Shown here piece by piece: positions 28,535 through 39,470 of a stretch of DNA of 64,000 nt. The DNA comes from Dirofilaria immitis (taxonomy: Eukaryota > Nematoda > Chromadorea > Rhabditida > Onchocercidae), in the NCBI GenBank assembly GCA_024305405.1, contig JAKNDB010000104.1, forward strand, positions 930,001-994,000. The letters run 5' to 3'. The notes beneath the pieces were generated by a model. It saw only the letters and a program-made list of their open reading frames with translations, was not told the DNA's origin and did not search any database. Every line of letters starts with the position of its first letter. The stretch's first letter is position 1. Made by a program: the position numbers and the translations under genes.

Positions 28535-29084
28535 CAAAACTGGCATGACATTTCCGGATATGCGTCTCATAATCGTGATCAGAAACACCTTCTAAGGGTA
28601 ATGTTTGACAAACTCCATTTGGCCCATACCTGAAACACATCAGTTGCTTCATGATTCAACCACTATGTAAAATAAATATGATACCTAAAGAAATTCGACC
28701 AATTCAGTCAATGTTAAATAATAGAAGATAAACGGAATAATTTGGCAGCTGTAGTTTCAATTTTCTTCTGGATGTCTATGTATTGTTATGTTTGTTATGC
28801 ATAGTCAGAATAATGTCCCAAGATTGCAGCATTCAATGATTGGAATTCACCAAGACCTTTATTTTTGAAATTAGTAGAAATGAGAACACGTACCGACAAA
28901 TAAACGATCCACCTTCCTTGGTACAATGCACAGCCCGTAGATGTTGAGCAAATTCGAAACGATTAGAAAGTTTGCTCACATTTCGAGTGCATAAATCACA
29001 GTAACGTGGATATTCAGCATTGCGTTGATAATCGTCAACTCCGTCGTTGCCACATGTTACTAAAGTAGATGATATCGGAAGCAT
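28535..29084 (-). CDS. vps-54: Probable 5' exons of VPS54 (two Cys/His zinc-finger-like modules)
   Basis: Two minus-strand exons: 29084-28894, starting at ATG and ending at a GTACGT donor, and 28629-28535, ending at GTAAGT; their phases match. They encode CDLC...HLRAVH and CRYGPNGVC...HIRKCH, two C2H2-like units linked by KEGGSFICRYGPNGVC. From memory, insect and nematode VPS54 proteins carry this Cys/His region before the QNL..LLDP block, while human VPS54 lacks it. Strand and order fit the main body starting at 20445. The joining phase does not fit directly (one base carried, two needed), so a small intermediate exon is expected. Alternatively this is an independent zinc-finger gene. Confidence 0.68.
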
Positions 29085-30068
29085 TTTATGTGTCAATCCC
29101 GTATCGGAGTGATTTATCCAGTTACTTAATTTTCATGAAGTTTCTGGAATATTGATGAAATCATCTGTCTGAAAATTGCGTTACATTCTTATTAAACATA
29201 TATGAATATCAATATAAACGCCTTATTATCCTATCCTAATCTATTTTAAAGTGAAATTTTATTACTGCTTATTTCTGATAATTTTGATTCCTAATATTCA
29301 TTTCCTTGCTCAATATTCTTATTCATTCTACGGAGTACAGCGTTTAAAGAGATCTCTGTGAGACTTATTGATATATATGTATATTATACAATGGTATTTA
29401 TACAATAAATATAATACTAGAACATTAAAAAAAAGTAAACGACTCCAGAACTTACTGCCCACTTTATTAACAAAAATTAATAAATACTATCTGTCCAGGT
29501 TGATAATGAGATAGGATGGCAACGAGTAACGAAAGAGTTGCGGTAGAAAATTATGAAATAAATGCAAAAGATGATGGGACAATTAATTAACATAAAGCAA
29601 TTAGTGAAAAGAATATATCATCCCTTGTCATATTAATTAAATGAATAGATTTCAGCATAAAATAATATTCTATCATTCTTGTATGAAATAATAAAAATTT
29701 GCTATGCTGTTAGATTTTATGTAGAAAGTATTTGTTAAAATAAATTATTTAGTATTAACAGCAATTTTAGCAAATTGTTGAATTCATATATAAATTTGTG
29801 TAATGCATGGTTATCATTAATTTGAATATAGCAATTAAAATTAATTTAATCCAAAAACATCACTATTCAGGCTAATATTTAAAAAGTGGTTGAAATATTT
29901 TTTTTTTTTAAACAAATTAACAAAGCTAAAAAATACAAGTGGTCATGAGTATCTGCGATTAATGGTTTATGGGTTTATTTGAAATAATTTTTAAAGATTA
30001 GTTAAATTCAAGGAAGACTTGAAAATGATGGAATAAAATAAATCATTTGAATAATTGAAGATTATAGT
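29085..30068. other. Intergenic AT-rich DNA
   Basis: This is the upstream flank of the probable VPS54 start. It is AT-rich and no exon or RNA gene was seen. Confidence 0.55.
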
Positions 30069-30279
30069 AGGTTTAATGCTTTCATTTTAACAGCTTCAAT
30101 AATGTAATGTGTAGATGTATCACAATAGAAATAATAAATAATATTGAATGCATATTTGGATCAATTTTATATGTTGAATTCGAAATAATCAATTCTATAA
30201 TTTTTGGAAAGCTGGATCAAATCCGTCGAATTTAAAATTAATTGAATCTGTTAATCCAAAATTATGGCTGTTATAGCTG
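30069..30279 (+). repeat. Left LTR of the BEL/Pao element (relict)
   Basis: About 210 bp closely resembling 31894-32086. Shared blocks include GCTTCAATAAT, TAATGTGTAGATGTA, TATTGAATGCATATT and TTCTATAATTTTTG. This copy has about 30 bp near its 3' end that the right copy lacks. The true outer edges and any target-site duplication could not be fixed by eye. Confidence 0.78.
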
Positions 30280-31893
30280 AAATTGCGAGGAGAATCATAG
30301 AATTAATAATAGTTGCTCTGGATTTAGTATTGCTGGGTATATGTTATATGTGTGGATTTACTGTGTTGTAATATATACAAAGACTAAAAAGTTTCCAGAA
30401 TTATTAAAATGCATGATAAATATTTTAAAAACTTATTAGAAGAAGGAGTTATACAAAAGGTAAGGAATTAGAATGAAACATCGTGAATATTTTTAATATC
30501 TTACCTATCTAACCAGGCGGTAATAACACTTCACAAATCCATCACGAAGCTAAGAGTAATATTTGAGGCATCAGTAAAGATGAATGAAAGCCCATTGTTA
30601 AATGAATGCCTGCATAAAGAACCAGTAATCTTTTACGAGCCAGGCAAGGATGCTATCTTGGTGACAGCCGATGTTTTTGCAAGTCAGCTTAAAACGGGAA
30701 GATAGAGATGTTACTAGGTTCTTATGGCTGAAAAATAAATCGAAAGAGGCAACTCAAGAAAACCTAGTTACTTTTCGTTTTGCATGAGTTCCCTTCGACG
30801 TAGTATCATCTCCCTTTCTATTGGCTGCTGTCACTAAATATCTACTGAATAAAGAAAGCTAAAATTATCAATGGAAATTGCAAAGAATCTCTATGTTGAT
30901 AGTATTCTACTAACTTGGGAAAGTGAGTTAGAAAGTACCAGAAAGGCAATGGAAGCAAAAGAACTCTTTAAGAAAACCAAAGATGCATTTGAGAGAATTC
31001 CATGCAAATCATGAAATGTGAGTCATGAGCAAGAATTGACAAGGAGGATAGGAATAAAATTGTTAAGCATGAAATAGAATAAAATCTTAGAAGGAGACCT
31101 TCGGACCAAATATTGATGTTTATGCTGTTGTTTACATCCATTAGGAGTACTGTTCCAATCAAGATTTATGGAAGAAAGTTGTGCCCTGGGATGAAAAACT
31201 AGAACCTAAAAAAATAAGACACTTCTTTAGAAAAGGTATTTAACTAACAGAATGCCATAAGATATCTCGATAGATGCCGCTAGAATGCTTCGAGATACAT
31301 GTGTTTGTAGAGGCATCTAAAAGAATTGTAGGACTAGCATATATGCACCGCAGAAGCGGTGGAATGCCATGCAAGCTACAAGTGATATACGGAAAGATAT
31401 GGTTCGAAAACGAGAAAGTAGAAACCAATCCATCAGTATTCCTCGATCAGAGTTACTCGCCGTTACAATTGGAATAAGAGCACAGGATTTCATTAAACAT
31501 TAATGTGGAAAAGCTATACTTATGGACGTATAGCGCTTGTGCCTGCATTTGCTGATAAAGTTGCCGTTAGGATAATTAAAAATAATGCAGCAGACCTGGA
31601 TTCAGGAAGACTTCTCCCACGGAAACTGAAAGACATTTGGTTATGGTGGAATGGTCCATCATGGTTTGGAAACCGAAAGAAAAATAGCCTGAGATATAGT
31701 CATGGAAAAAAACGTCATGAGTGTGTATATGGATATGGGATTGAGGAAGAGAAAGCGATTCAATCAGGGAAAGTTACGGCATTGATAAATGAGGCACAAT
31801 TCTCATCCCTGCTTAAGTTAATAAGAACAGTACTATACGTCTTATGATTACTCGTGAAAGTGTCAATAAAAAGATAGGAAGAATACTTACAGA
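30280..31893 (+). pseudogene. Decayed pol remnant of the BEL/Pao element
   Basis: Fragments of reverse transcriptase, RNase H-like and pre-integrase regions in changing frames, with many stops. The longest open pieces are 31274-31477 and 31503-31847. The catalytic second Asp of the RT YVDD box reads Ser. Confidence 0.78.
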
Positions 31894-32086
31894 AGGCTTA
31901 ATGCTTCCGTTTTAATAGCTTCAATAATATAATGTGTAGATGTACCACAATAGATATAATGTATCATGTATCATATTGAATGCATATTCGAAACATTTTT
32001 GCGCGTTGAATTTCAAAATAATTAATTCTATAATTTTTGAAAACTGAATCAAATCTATTGATCCAAAATGATGGCCATAATTGTTG
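31894..32086 (+). repeat. Right LTR of the BEL/Pao element (relict)
   Basis: Direct-repeat partner of 30069-30279, diverged by many substitutions and one deletion of about 30 bp, which indicates an old insertion. Confidence 0.78.
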
Positions 32087-35000
32087 TTTTTTAAAAAAAG
32101 AAAAGGAAAAAATTGAAAAGGATTAGAAACAAAAGCAAATGACGCAATTACTTAATGTATAATTATAGTCAGCAATTGATTATGGGTTAGAAATTCACGG
32201 GTTTCCCACAGCTGTTTTAGTTGATTTTAAAAAGTCCACGAGAAAAATTTACGGAAGATAGTAGTAACAAATTTTGTTGAACGGAAAATTGGACCGGGAG
32301 TTTAAGCTGTCAATAAGTACAACAAAGTATGTGCTATTGATATCAGATTAAATGATGCAAGGCAATGATTTATGATAAAGGAAAATCGAAAATTTTAACT
32401 GTTTAAAAAGATTCTAAAAAAATCTTATTTATTACTTAGAATTACTAATCGAAATTCTTATAAATAAGATATTCCTCAAAAAATGCTGAAGATTGAAATT
32501 TTTTAATTAAATGATTATATTTCCAATAAAAAGAATATATATATTTAGTGATTCTAACAAAAATTTTATATTTTTAATAAAAAATAGGTGCGATTTTTTA
32601 TTGAAATTTTACATAAATTAAAAATGTGCATGTCAATTTTATGTTTATTTCATTTGCGTTAAAATTTTTATGTCTATCAGTGCACATAATATTCTGTATA
32701 TCAATTTCATAACTTATTATGTATCATTTTGTTATTTACTCTGACATTTTTGCGAATATTTTTTACCATTCCGCCAAGAACATTTTGCTTTGATGTGAGA
32801 TCATTCTTAAAAGCTGCGTGGCATTGCATAATCTTAAAATATTTCAAATTATTTAAATTGTTTAATATTTAACAATTTGTTAAATCAATGAAGAAGAAAT
32901 AAGAATGAAAATTTTCAATAGATTTTTTGATTTTTAGTTATTAAAACTTTTCAATTGTTGAAAAAATTTCAGCAGCTGAATCGCACATGATGATCATGCT
33001 AATTTACATTCGTAATCATTTCCATGGCCGTTTGATGAGTTGTATTATGCGTAGTTATTGTTATCAAATTTTTATTAATGAAGAAATGTTACGGAACAAA
33101 TCTATCATCGATTCATATTTGAATGATATGATTTGTGATTTAAAAAATATAAGATTTTATTTCTTCTAATTAATAATTAATCTTCCGAATTATTTTCACA
33201 ATTCTAATTTATCAAAAGCATGTCAGTCATATTTGTCACGATTCCATAATTAAAGAAACGTGGCCAGAAAGTATGATGTTTTGACCCAACTTCCATTTAT
33301 TTCTCTATTATCTTCATGTTATTAATTCATGCGAATTATGAAAATCCCACAGATAAAGAAATTTCTTCTAAATAAGTTAGTAGTAAAAGAATAAACTTAG
33401 TGTTATGATATTTTTTCATTTTTTTTTCCAAATTAATTACTTAATGAATGAATTGACAGTGACGAATTGATTCGAAAATGCTAATAAAGACTTTCTACCG
33501 AATACCGCTTTTTTCCTTTGGTTTACGAAATTTATGAAACATAAAACTGATGGTCATTTATTAATCATACGTATGTTTCAGATTTTTTAAGAAATCTCAT
33601 TGTAAACATATCATAACAATTACTTACCACTGATTACTCGAATATTTGGAATATATATGGAATTGATAATAAGTGCTTTATACACGACCAAAATTGCATA
33701 TATTTTAAAAAATTGCATATATTTTACTTTTAAATTTGAGACGGCAAAACTTGGAATTTTTATAAAAATTAGAAAAATGAGGAAAGAAAATTTTGAATTA
33801 TTTTTGAAATTCGTAATGACCAGGAATTCAATGTATGTGAGTACATCACACATGATTTACAATTTCTTAGAATTTAAAATATCAATTTCTGTAGGAATTA
33901 TAAGGGAAATTCTCAATAACTGATTTTTCTCCCCATTTGGTTAATATACTGATGTATGATAAAGTGATAAAATACGCAATTATATATCACTTTGGCAATT
34001 TGTTGATACATATGAACATATAGCAACGGTAGATCAATAACAACAAATCGAATAATTAAAAGAGAAATTGAAATTCAAAAACGTAACATGTGGACGAAAA
34101 CATGTGGACGCATTGAACTGTCTAATTAAAAAATTTTTTTTGAATTTTAGCACCTTACCTTAACAGATATTTTTTTGTAATATCTTTTTCAGTCTAACAT
34201 ATGAAGTTTAAATGAAATCAACCGATTCGATTGAAATGATTTAAAAAATGGATTTATAAAAACATTTCATCCATTACTTTTTCCTTTAGAAAAAAAAAAT
34301 TTCATTTTTTTGTCATGAAAAAATGTGAAGAAAGAAAGAAAGAACGGTATTTTTATTAATATTAGTGTACTGAATGATTTTGGCTTCAGTTCAATCTGTA
34401 TAACTTCATTGAATTATTTACTATTATTAGCGAATTTAAATTTATCAAAAATTTAACTGAAATAATCTCAACATTTAAAAAGTATAATAAATCTGTCGAT
34501 AAAAATACACAATTTTTTTTTTAATTAATTCATAAAATGCTGTCAATGAATAAATAATTTTTCCCTGAGACCAGCCATTATGTATTTTTTTTGGTCAATG
34601 GAATTTGGCTTGAAATTGAAATAGTTAAATATTTGAAATAAATCGTATAATTTTCAATTGTATTGACTTCGAAGACTATCGAAATTCTAAAATAAAATTT
34701 GATGAATATGTTAATAATGCATAATAAAAAGAAAATGTGAAAGCTATATTATTCAAATCCTCGTCGATTGAATACCGAGTATTTTCGTTTTTCTCTGACA
34801 TACCAACAAAAACTTCCTCAAATATTTTCTCGAAATAAAAGTTGCAATTTTGTTGAACTTTGTTATATACTTTCCTAAAATTTCAATTACATTTTGCTTT
34901 TCAAATGCATAAATTAAATTTTGTGAAAAAGTCCATACATTTTGATCAGGAATTTTCAATATTACAATACATTCTGTTAGTTTTTATAAAAGTTGCTCAT

Positions 35001-35598
35001 AGAATTTTTGCATAATTAACTTATCCGAAATATTTTATATTTTACAATACATTCTAACAATGAGCCAAATGAGATTTTTATGAATTTTTATGAATTTATG
35101 CATAAAATATTTTCTGATCTTTGATGATGTATTTTATAAATTGGCATAAAAGGCTTCCTGTTTCATCCAGAATTCATTTTTACCAACTTGTCCACTGTCA
35201 TAAACTATCTCTCCCAAATTTGCTTCTGTAAATTTATCGCTCATTTTACAATTTTGGCTGGTCGTTTTCGAAATTTGAAATAAGATAATAAAATCTAGAG
35301 AACTAATTTTGAACAGTTCGCTTTGACTAGCATGCCGAATTTAAATCCAAGCTTTACAAAATGATGTGCATTGTCAATCATTTCACACTGTAAAAGAAGC
35401 ACAAACAAATTAGCCTCTTGAAAAAATTAAGAAACCTTGGCGCATTTTGAAAATTGATCGAAAAAATTTTATTTTGTCAGCAAATTTTTACATCTTTTGA
35501 GTAGTTGAATTCACTGCAAACCTTTAGAAAATACACGAATATTGAAATCGTTCAACATACCATTTTTGGACATATTTAATTTAAAGTTTCAGGTAACA
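32087..35598. other. Intergenic AT-rich DNA
   Basis: Homopolymer-rich and AT-rich. The few open frames (for example 33657-33923 +, 33620-33853 - and 34753-34959 -) have low-complexity composition and no splice or family support, so I treat them as chance. Confidence 0.5.
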
Positions 35599-36031
35599 AT
35601 GGATTTAAAATTTCTTCCTGTGCTTATATTCGTTGTAAGTCATGCAATATCATTTAATACTACATCAACAGGTAGACATTTTAATTTTTGAACTCCAACT
35701 TTAAGAATCATTATATCAATTGTGGTATTCCACTCATACTCAGAAAATTGAAGCGAATTTCATTATGCAATGCATTTGCCAAATTTCAGAAGTTTTTTTC
35801 GAAAATATGATGTCTAGTAAAAATTTAATTAAAATTTTAGGAAAGACATATGAAGAAACTACCGAGAAAAATGAAAATTGGTCCTCTACGGAAATAATGG
35901 AGAAAATTTTTGATTATAAGAAATCAGGAGAACAAATTATTCAATATTTAGTTGGTCGAAAATTTAGAGATACTGCGTTCGCATTTTTCTTTAATTATAT
36001 TTTATTATGCTGCAAATACTTTCCAAAATAA
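35599..36031 (+). CDS. Possible small secreted protein
   Basis: Exon 1 (35599-35671) encodes a classic signal peptide, MDLKFLPVLIFVVSHAISF, and ends at a GTAGAC donor. Exon 2 starts after TTTAAG at 35706 in matching phase and runs open to TAA 36029-36031. The predicted product has about 132 residues with CxC and CC pairs and a hydrophobic C-terminal quarter. An alternative donor with the strong motif GTAAGT lies inside the signal peptide. No family is recognised. It may instead be the 5' part of the repeat protein that follows, giving that protein its signal peptide, but I found no clearly better linking splice site. Confidence 0.5.
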
Positions 36032-36128
36032 TTAAGATGGACAGGCAAATTGCAAACAGTTAATGAGATTCAGTAAATTAATTCGTAGATTATTTGTTGT
36101 ATACGAAATTAGATCGCATTACAGAAAA

Positions 36129-37684
36129 ATGGCAGGTATTGATCAATCCCTAGCAAATCAAATAAATTCCACCAATGATACCGATAATGACGTATGTTTT
36201 GCTCTTTGCCACTGTTAAAATTTAATAGGATTTAAAAAGCACACCATTTAATTTCTTGTTTCAAAAAGTTTTTGCATCTAAAGATCGAATTATCATCAAG
36301 CTGATTTAAAGAATTTTCAAGTTTTCGAATGATCGCTTGAACTTCTAGTAGATGAAAGAAATTTATATAAAGGCGAAGATTTGATAATATAATTTTTAAT
36401 TTTAGCGAAGTTTTACCGAACAAACGAAAGTCATTCCCTTCTCAAAAACAGGGAACATAACAACGGAAACGGAGGGGACAGTACCATTAGCAGAAGAGAT
36501 GGCAACATTATCATCGGAAATAGTGGGGACAGCGCCATTAGCAGAAGAGATAACAACAACATTATCATCTAAAACAGAGGAGACAGCAACATTAGCAGAA
36601 AAGATAACAACAACATTGTCATCTAAAACAGAGGAGACAGCGCCATTAGCAGAAGAGATAACAACAACATTATCATCTAAAACAGAGGAGACAGCAACAT
36701 TAGCAGAAAAGATAACAACAACATTATCATCTAAAACAGAGGAGACAGCAACATTAGCAGAAAAGATAACAACAACATTATCATCTAAAACAGAGGAGAC
36801 AGCAACATTAGCAGAAAAGATAACAACAACATTATCATCTAAAACAGAGGAGACAGCAACATTAGCAGAAAAGATAACAACAACATTATCATCTAAAACA
36901 GAGGAGACAGCAACATTAGCAGAAAAGATAACAACAACATTATCATCTAAAACAGAGGAGACAGCAACATTAACAGAAGAGATAACAACATTACCAACGG
37001 CAAAGGAAAAAATGACAATATCGCTGAACGAAAATATCATCAGTGATAAAGAGAATAATGAGAATATTAATAATATTATGGATGACAGAATGACTATATC
37101 ATCAGTGACCGAAAAAATAATAATGCCAATGACACAGGGGACGACAGAAGGTAATCGCTTTTCTAATTTTTGAACATTTTAAAATTTAAATTAGTTTTTC
37201 AATTCAATTTATTCTATATCTGAAGTTCGGCTTTTCTTCTGATCTATTTCCATTCTCCTTGAAATCTTAATTTCCGTTCCTTTCTTAAACTATATGTGCT
37301 ATTTCAATTCTGTCCGGACTCTTTTTCTTCCAAATCGTTGGACAGTAGTTGAAAACTTCAAAGATAATTAGACAAAACAAACTTTAATATTGTTTGTTTT
37401 AAAAAAGTATCAAGCCAGTATGAGGCCCTATTCATTTATAGTTCCATCTTTTGAAACGAATTCTTCATCAATTTTCGGTAGCAATGTTTTATAAATATAA
37501 TGATATTTCAGCGTCATCAGAGGTAATCACTGGAAATACTTCTGTTTCCTATCGTAATAATTCATCGATCATAGCAGTGTCACAGTTGGTAACAATGTTC
37601 AGCGCTTTATTTTCAGTTTTGTTATTAATTATTATACTTACTATTATTATTATTTATTATATAAATAATTATTATTATAAGTAA
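36129..37684 (+). CDS. Thr-rich tandem-repeat membrane protein (unrecognised, probably surface)
   Basis: Exons 36129-36191, 36406-37150 and 37512-37684 join in phase with good donors (GTATGT, GTAATC) and acceptors. From the ATG at 36129 this gives about 326 residues. Layout: a short Asn/Asp/Thr N-part; a Thr/Glu-rich repeat domain (eight 18-residue copies flanked by degenerate ones); an Asn-rich linker; a Ser/Asn segment; then one strongly hydrophobic span of Leu/Ile with a short tail ending YYYK. That is the design of a type I or GPI-like anchored mucin-type surface protein, with ITTTLSS motifs as likely O-glycan sites. A signal peptide is lacking in this model; the one at 35599 may supply it. 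No homologue is recognised; the function is unknown. Confidence 0.68.
36529..36960 (+). repeat. 54-bp coding minisatellite, eight copies
   Basis: Eight units of exactly 54 bp encode TA(T/P)LAE(E/K)ITTTLSSKTEE. Copies 4-8 are almost base-identical. Copies 1 and 3 differ together (Pro and Glu variants), which suggests expansion by unequal exchange. Weakly related units flank the array (TVPLAEEMATLSS before, TATLTEEITTLP after). The antisense strand is also open through the array because 54 is a multiple of three. Confidence 0.97.
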
Positions 37685-37716
37685 TCGATTTTAATTATTA
37701 TAAATAATCGATTATA

Positions 37717-37753
<37 letters not shown>

Positions 37754-37775
37754 CTATTTATTATATAAATAATTG
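37618..37775. repeat. AT-only trinucleotide-like microsatellite
   Basis: Runs of TTA/ATT and AAT units that overlap the 3' end of the repeat-protein gene and continue downstream. The last codons of that gene (Ile/Tyr/Asn-rich tail) are themselves made of this simple sequence. Confidence 0.85.
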
Positions 37776-39470
37776 ATATTGAAAAAAACATGTTAATTTA
37801 TAAAATTATAATACGTGCAATTTTTCTTATATAAATATATGGAATCTTCTAATTACATAAACTTTCATGAAATAAGGAAATGTTTTCTGAATAAATTAAT
37901 TTCGACTTTCTTCTACAAAATTATGCATTCTTTGAAAATAAGTTTTGATATGTTATTTAGAACAGAATTTTTGAAGAAATATGCTAGAAAAATTACTTAT
38001 TGAAACTTCGTGATCATTTTCTTAGATACTTTGAAGCTTTCTATTACAATTTTATCATACTACTCTGTATAGTACTATTGATTACAACGTCATGAATAAA
38101 TTCACGCAGTTTCGTTCGTTAATTGAAATTAGTCATTTTAGTTCATTTTCATTAAAAGTTTTCAAAGGATTTTTCTAAATTTTTAAGCAAATATAATTTA
38201 TTGATTTATTTGCTCAATAATTACTTAAGTGATTGTTTTAATGTTTTAAAATGGAAAAGATCATTTCCATGCTTTTCATGTTGAGTTTGTTAAATCTATT
38301 CAGCAAATATTTGATTATTTCGTATCATTCAGCAAATAACAATGAGTAATCATCAGATAATCAAAATAAAACAAATTTTGATATCCAATTCTAATTTCTA
38401 CGCAGAACAAACAAATCACTAAGAAATAAAGAATGGTCAAAAGGTCGCAATTTCTTGAAAAAAATGTTTTTTCTATTTTAAAAATAAATTAATTTTTTAA
38501 TTCTGGCGAAAAATGTTTCGAAAAAGATGCTTTTTTGTGGAAAGGAAAAAAATTTCTTGTAATACTTTATCTCTGGTATATTGCAATATATTTTTAATCA
38601 ATTTCATGTAATCAAATATTAAAATAATCGATTTTAAATTAATTTCTTACGATACAAATTCTCTGTTACATTGATGCATATAAAAAAAAAAAATTTTAGT
38701 TATCATTAAATAAACAGCTTGTGGAAAAACCGAAATAATTTATAATTATAGATATATCCAAGTAATCAAATTATTTTTACACGACTAATCATATAACATA
38801 ATGGAATGTTATGATGTCTAATGTAACGAATCATTTATCTAATTCTTCTTTTTGTTCTCTGTTATAAAGTATTTTTTGATTAATATCGAATCATTTTCTT
38901 ACTGTTTCTATCGGATATTTTCTAAAACAATCTGAAGATAAATTTTGTGAGCAAATAATTTAATTATTGACTTTTTAACTTCATTGATGAGACATAGACA
39001 AAATTGATGAGACATAGACAAAAATGACGACAAAATTATAATGCTTATGGAAAATTCGAAAACTTTTAGTGATCTTAATAAAATTGAATAAGCGATCAAT
39101 TATACTGATTACGACAATAATATTTCTATCCAAATCTTTTTTCCATACTTTTTTTCACATCAATTGAACTTTATCAATTTCATTTTGCTCAATCAGTTTT
39201 TAGTATAGTTGCCACAACCTTAATTCTATTTTATACCCGTTTATAATAACAATACAACCATATCAATAAAATAAAGGATGTACAAGGTATATGATCTTTG
39301 ATGATATAAAAATCAATTGATTTTATTCTCTGTATCTCAAACATAATTTTTAACTAACTACTGTAATATTGTATGAATGATTTACTTCTAAATAATTGTG
39401 TGATATGAAAAGCATTTAAAGTATGATAGTATTAATAATGACAAATTTAAATTTTGAGTCGGATTATATG
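37776..39470. other. Intergenic AT-rich DNA
   Basis: No exon is supported. A 19-bp unit (TGATGAGACATAGACAAAA) is duplicated in tandem at about 38986-39023. Confidence 0.5.

Larger units (their letters stand above)
30069..32086 (+). mobile_element. Degenerate BEL/Pao-type LTR retrotransposon
   Basis: Two imperfect direct repeats bound about 1.6 kb of decayed Pao-like pol. In several frames the sequence recalls, in order: the start of reverse transcriptase (a KSITKLRVIFEAS segment, then LVTADVFASQL); the YVDD box, decayed to NLYVDSILLTW at about 30890; an RNase H-like piece (EIHVFVEASKRIVG at about 31290); and the pol block before integrase (DIWLWWNGPSWF at about 31640). Frameshifts and stops interrupt every segment. 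Gag and integrase are missing or unrecognisable. It is an old internally deleted copy with no function expected. Confidence 0.85.

Noticed and set aside
33620..34959. Several open frames of 68-88 codons on both strands
   Set aside because: AT-driven, overlapping on opposite strands, no splice context or recognisable residues.
36402..37040. Antisense 212-codon open frame across the repeat array
   Set aside because: It mirrors the sense array (54-bp period divisible by three, no antisense stops) and lacks splice, signal or family support. The sense strand has matching splice sites and an anchor.
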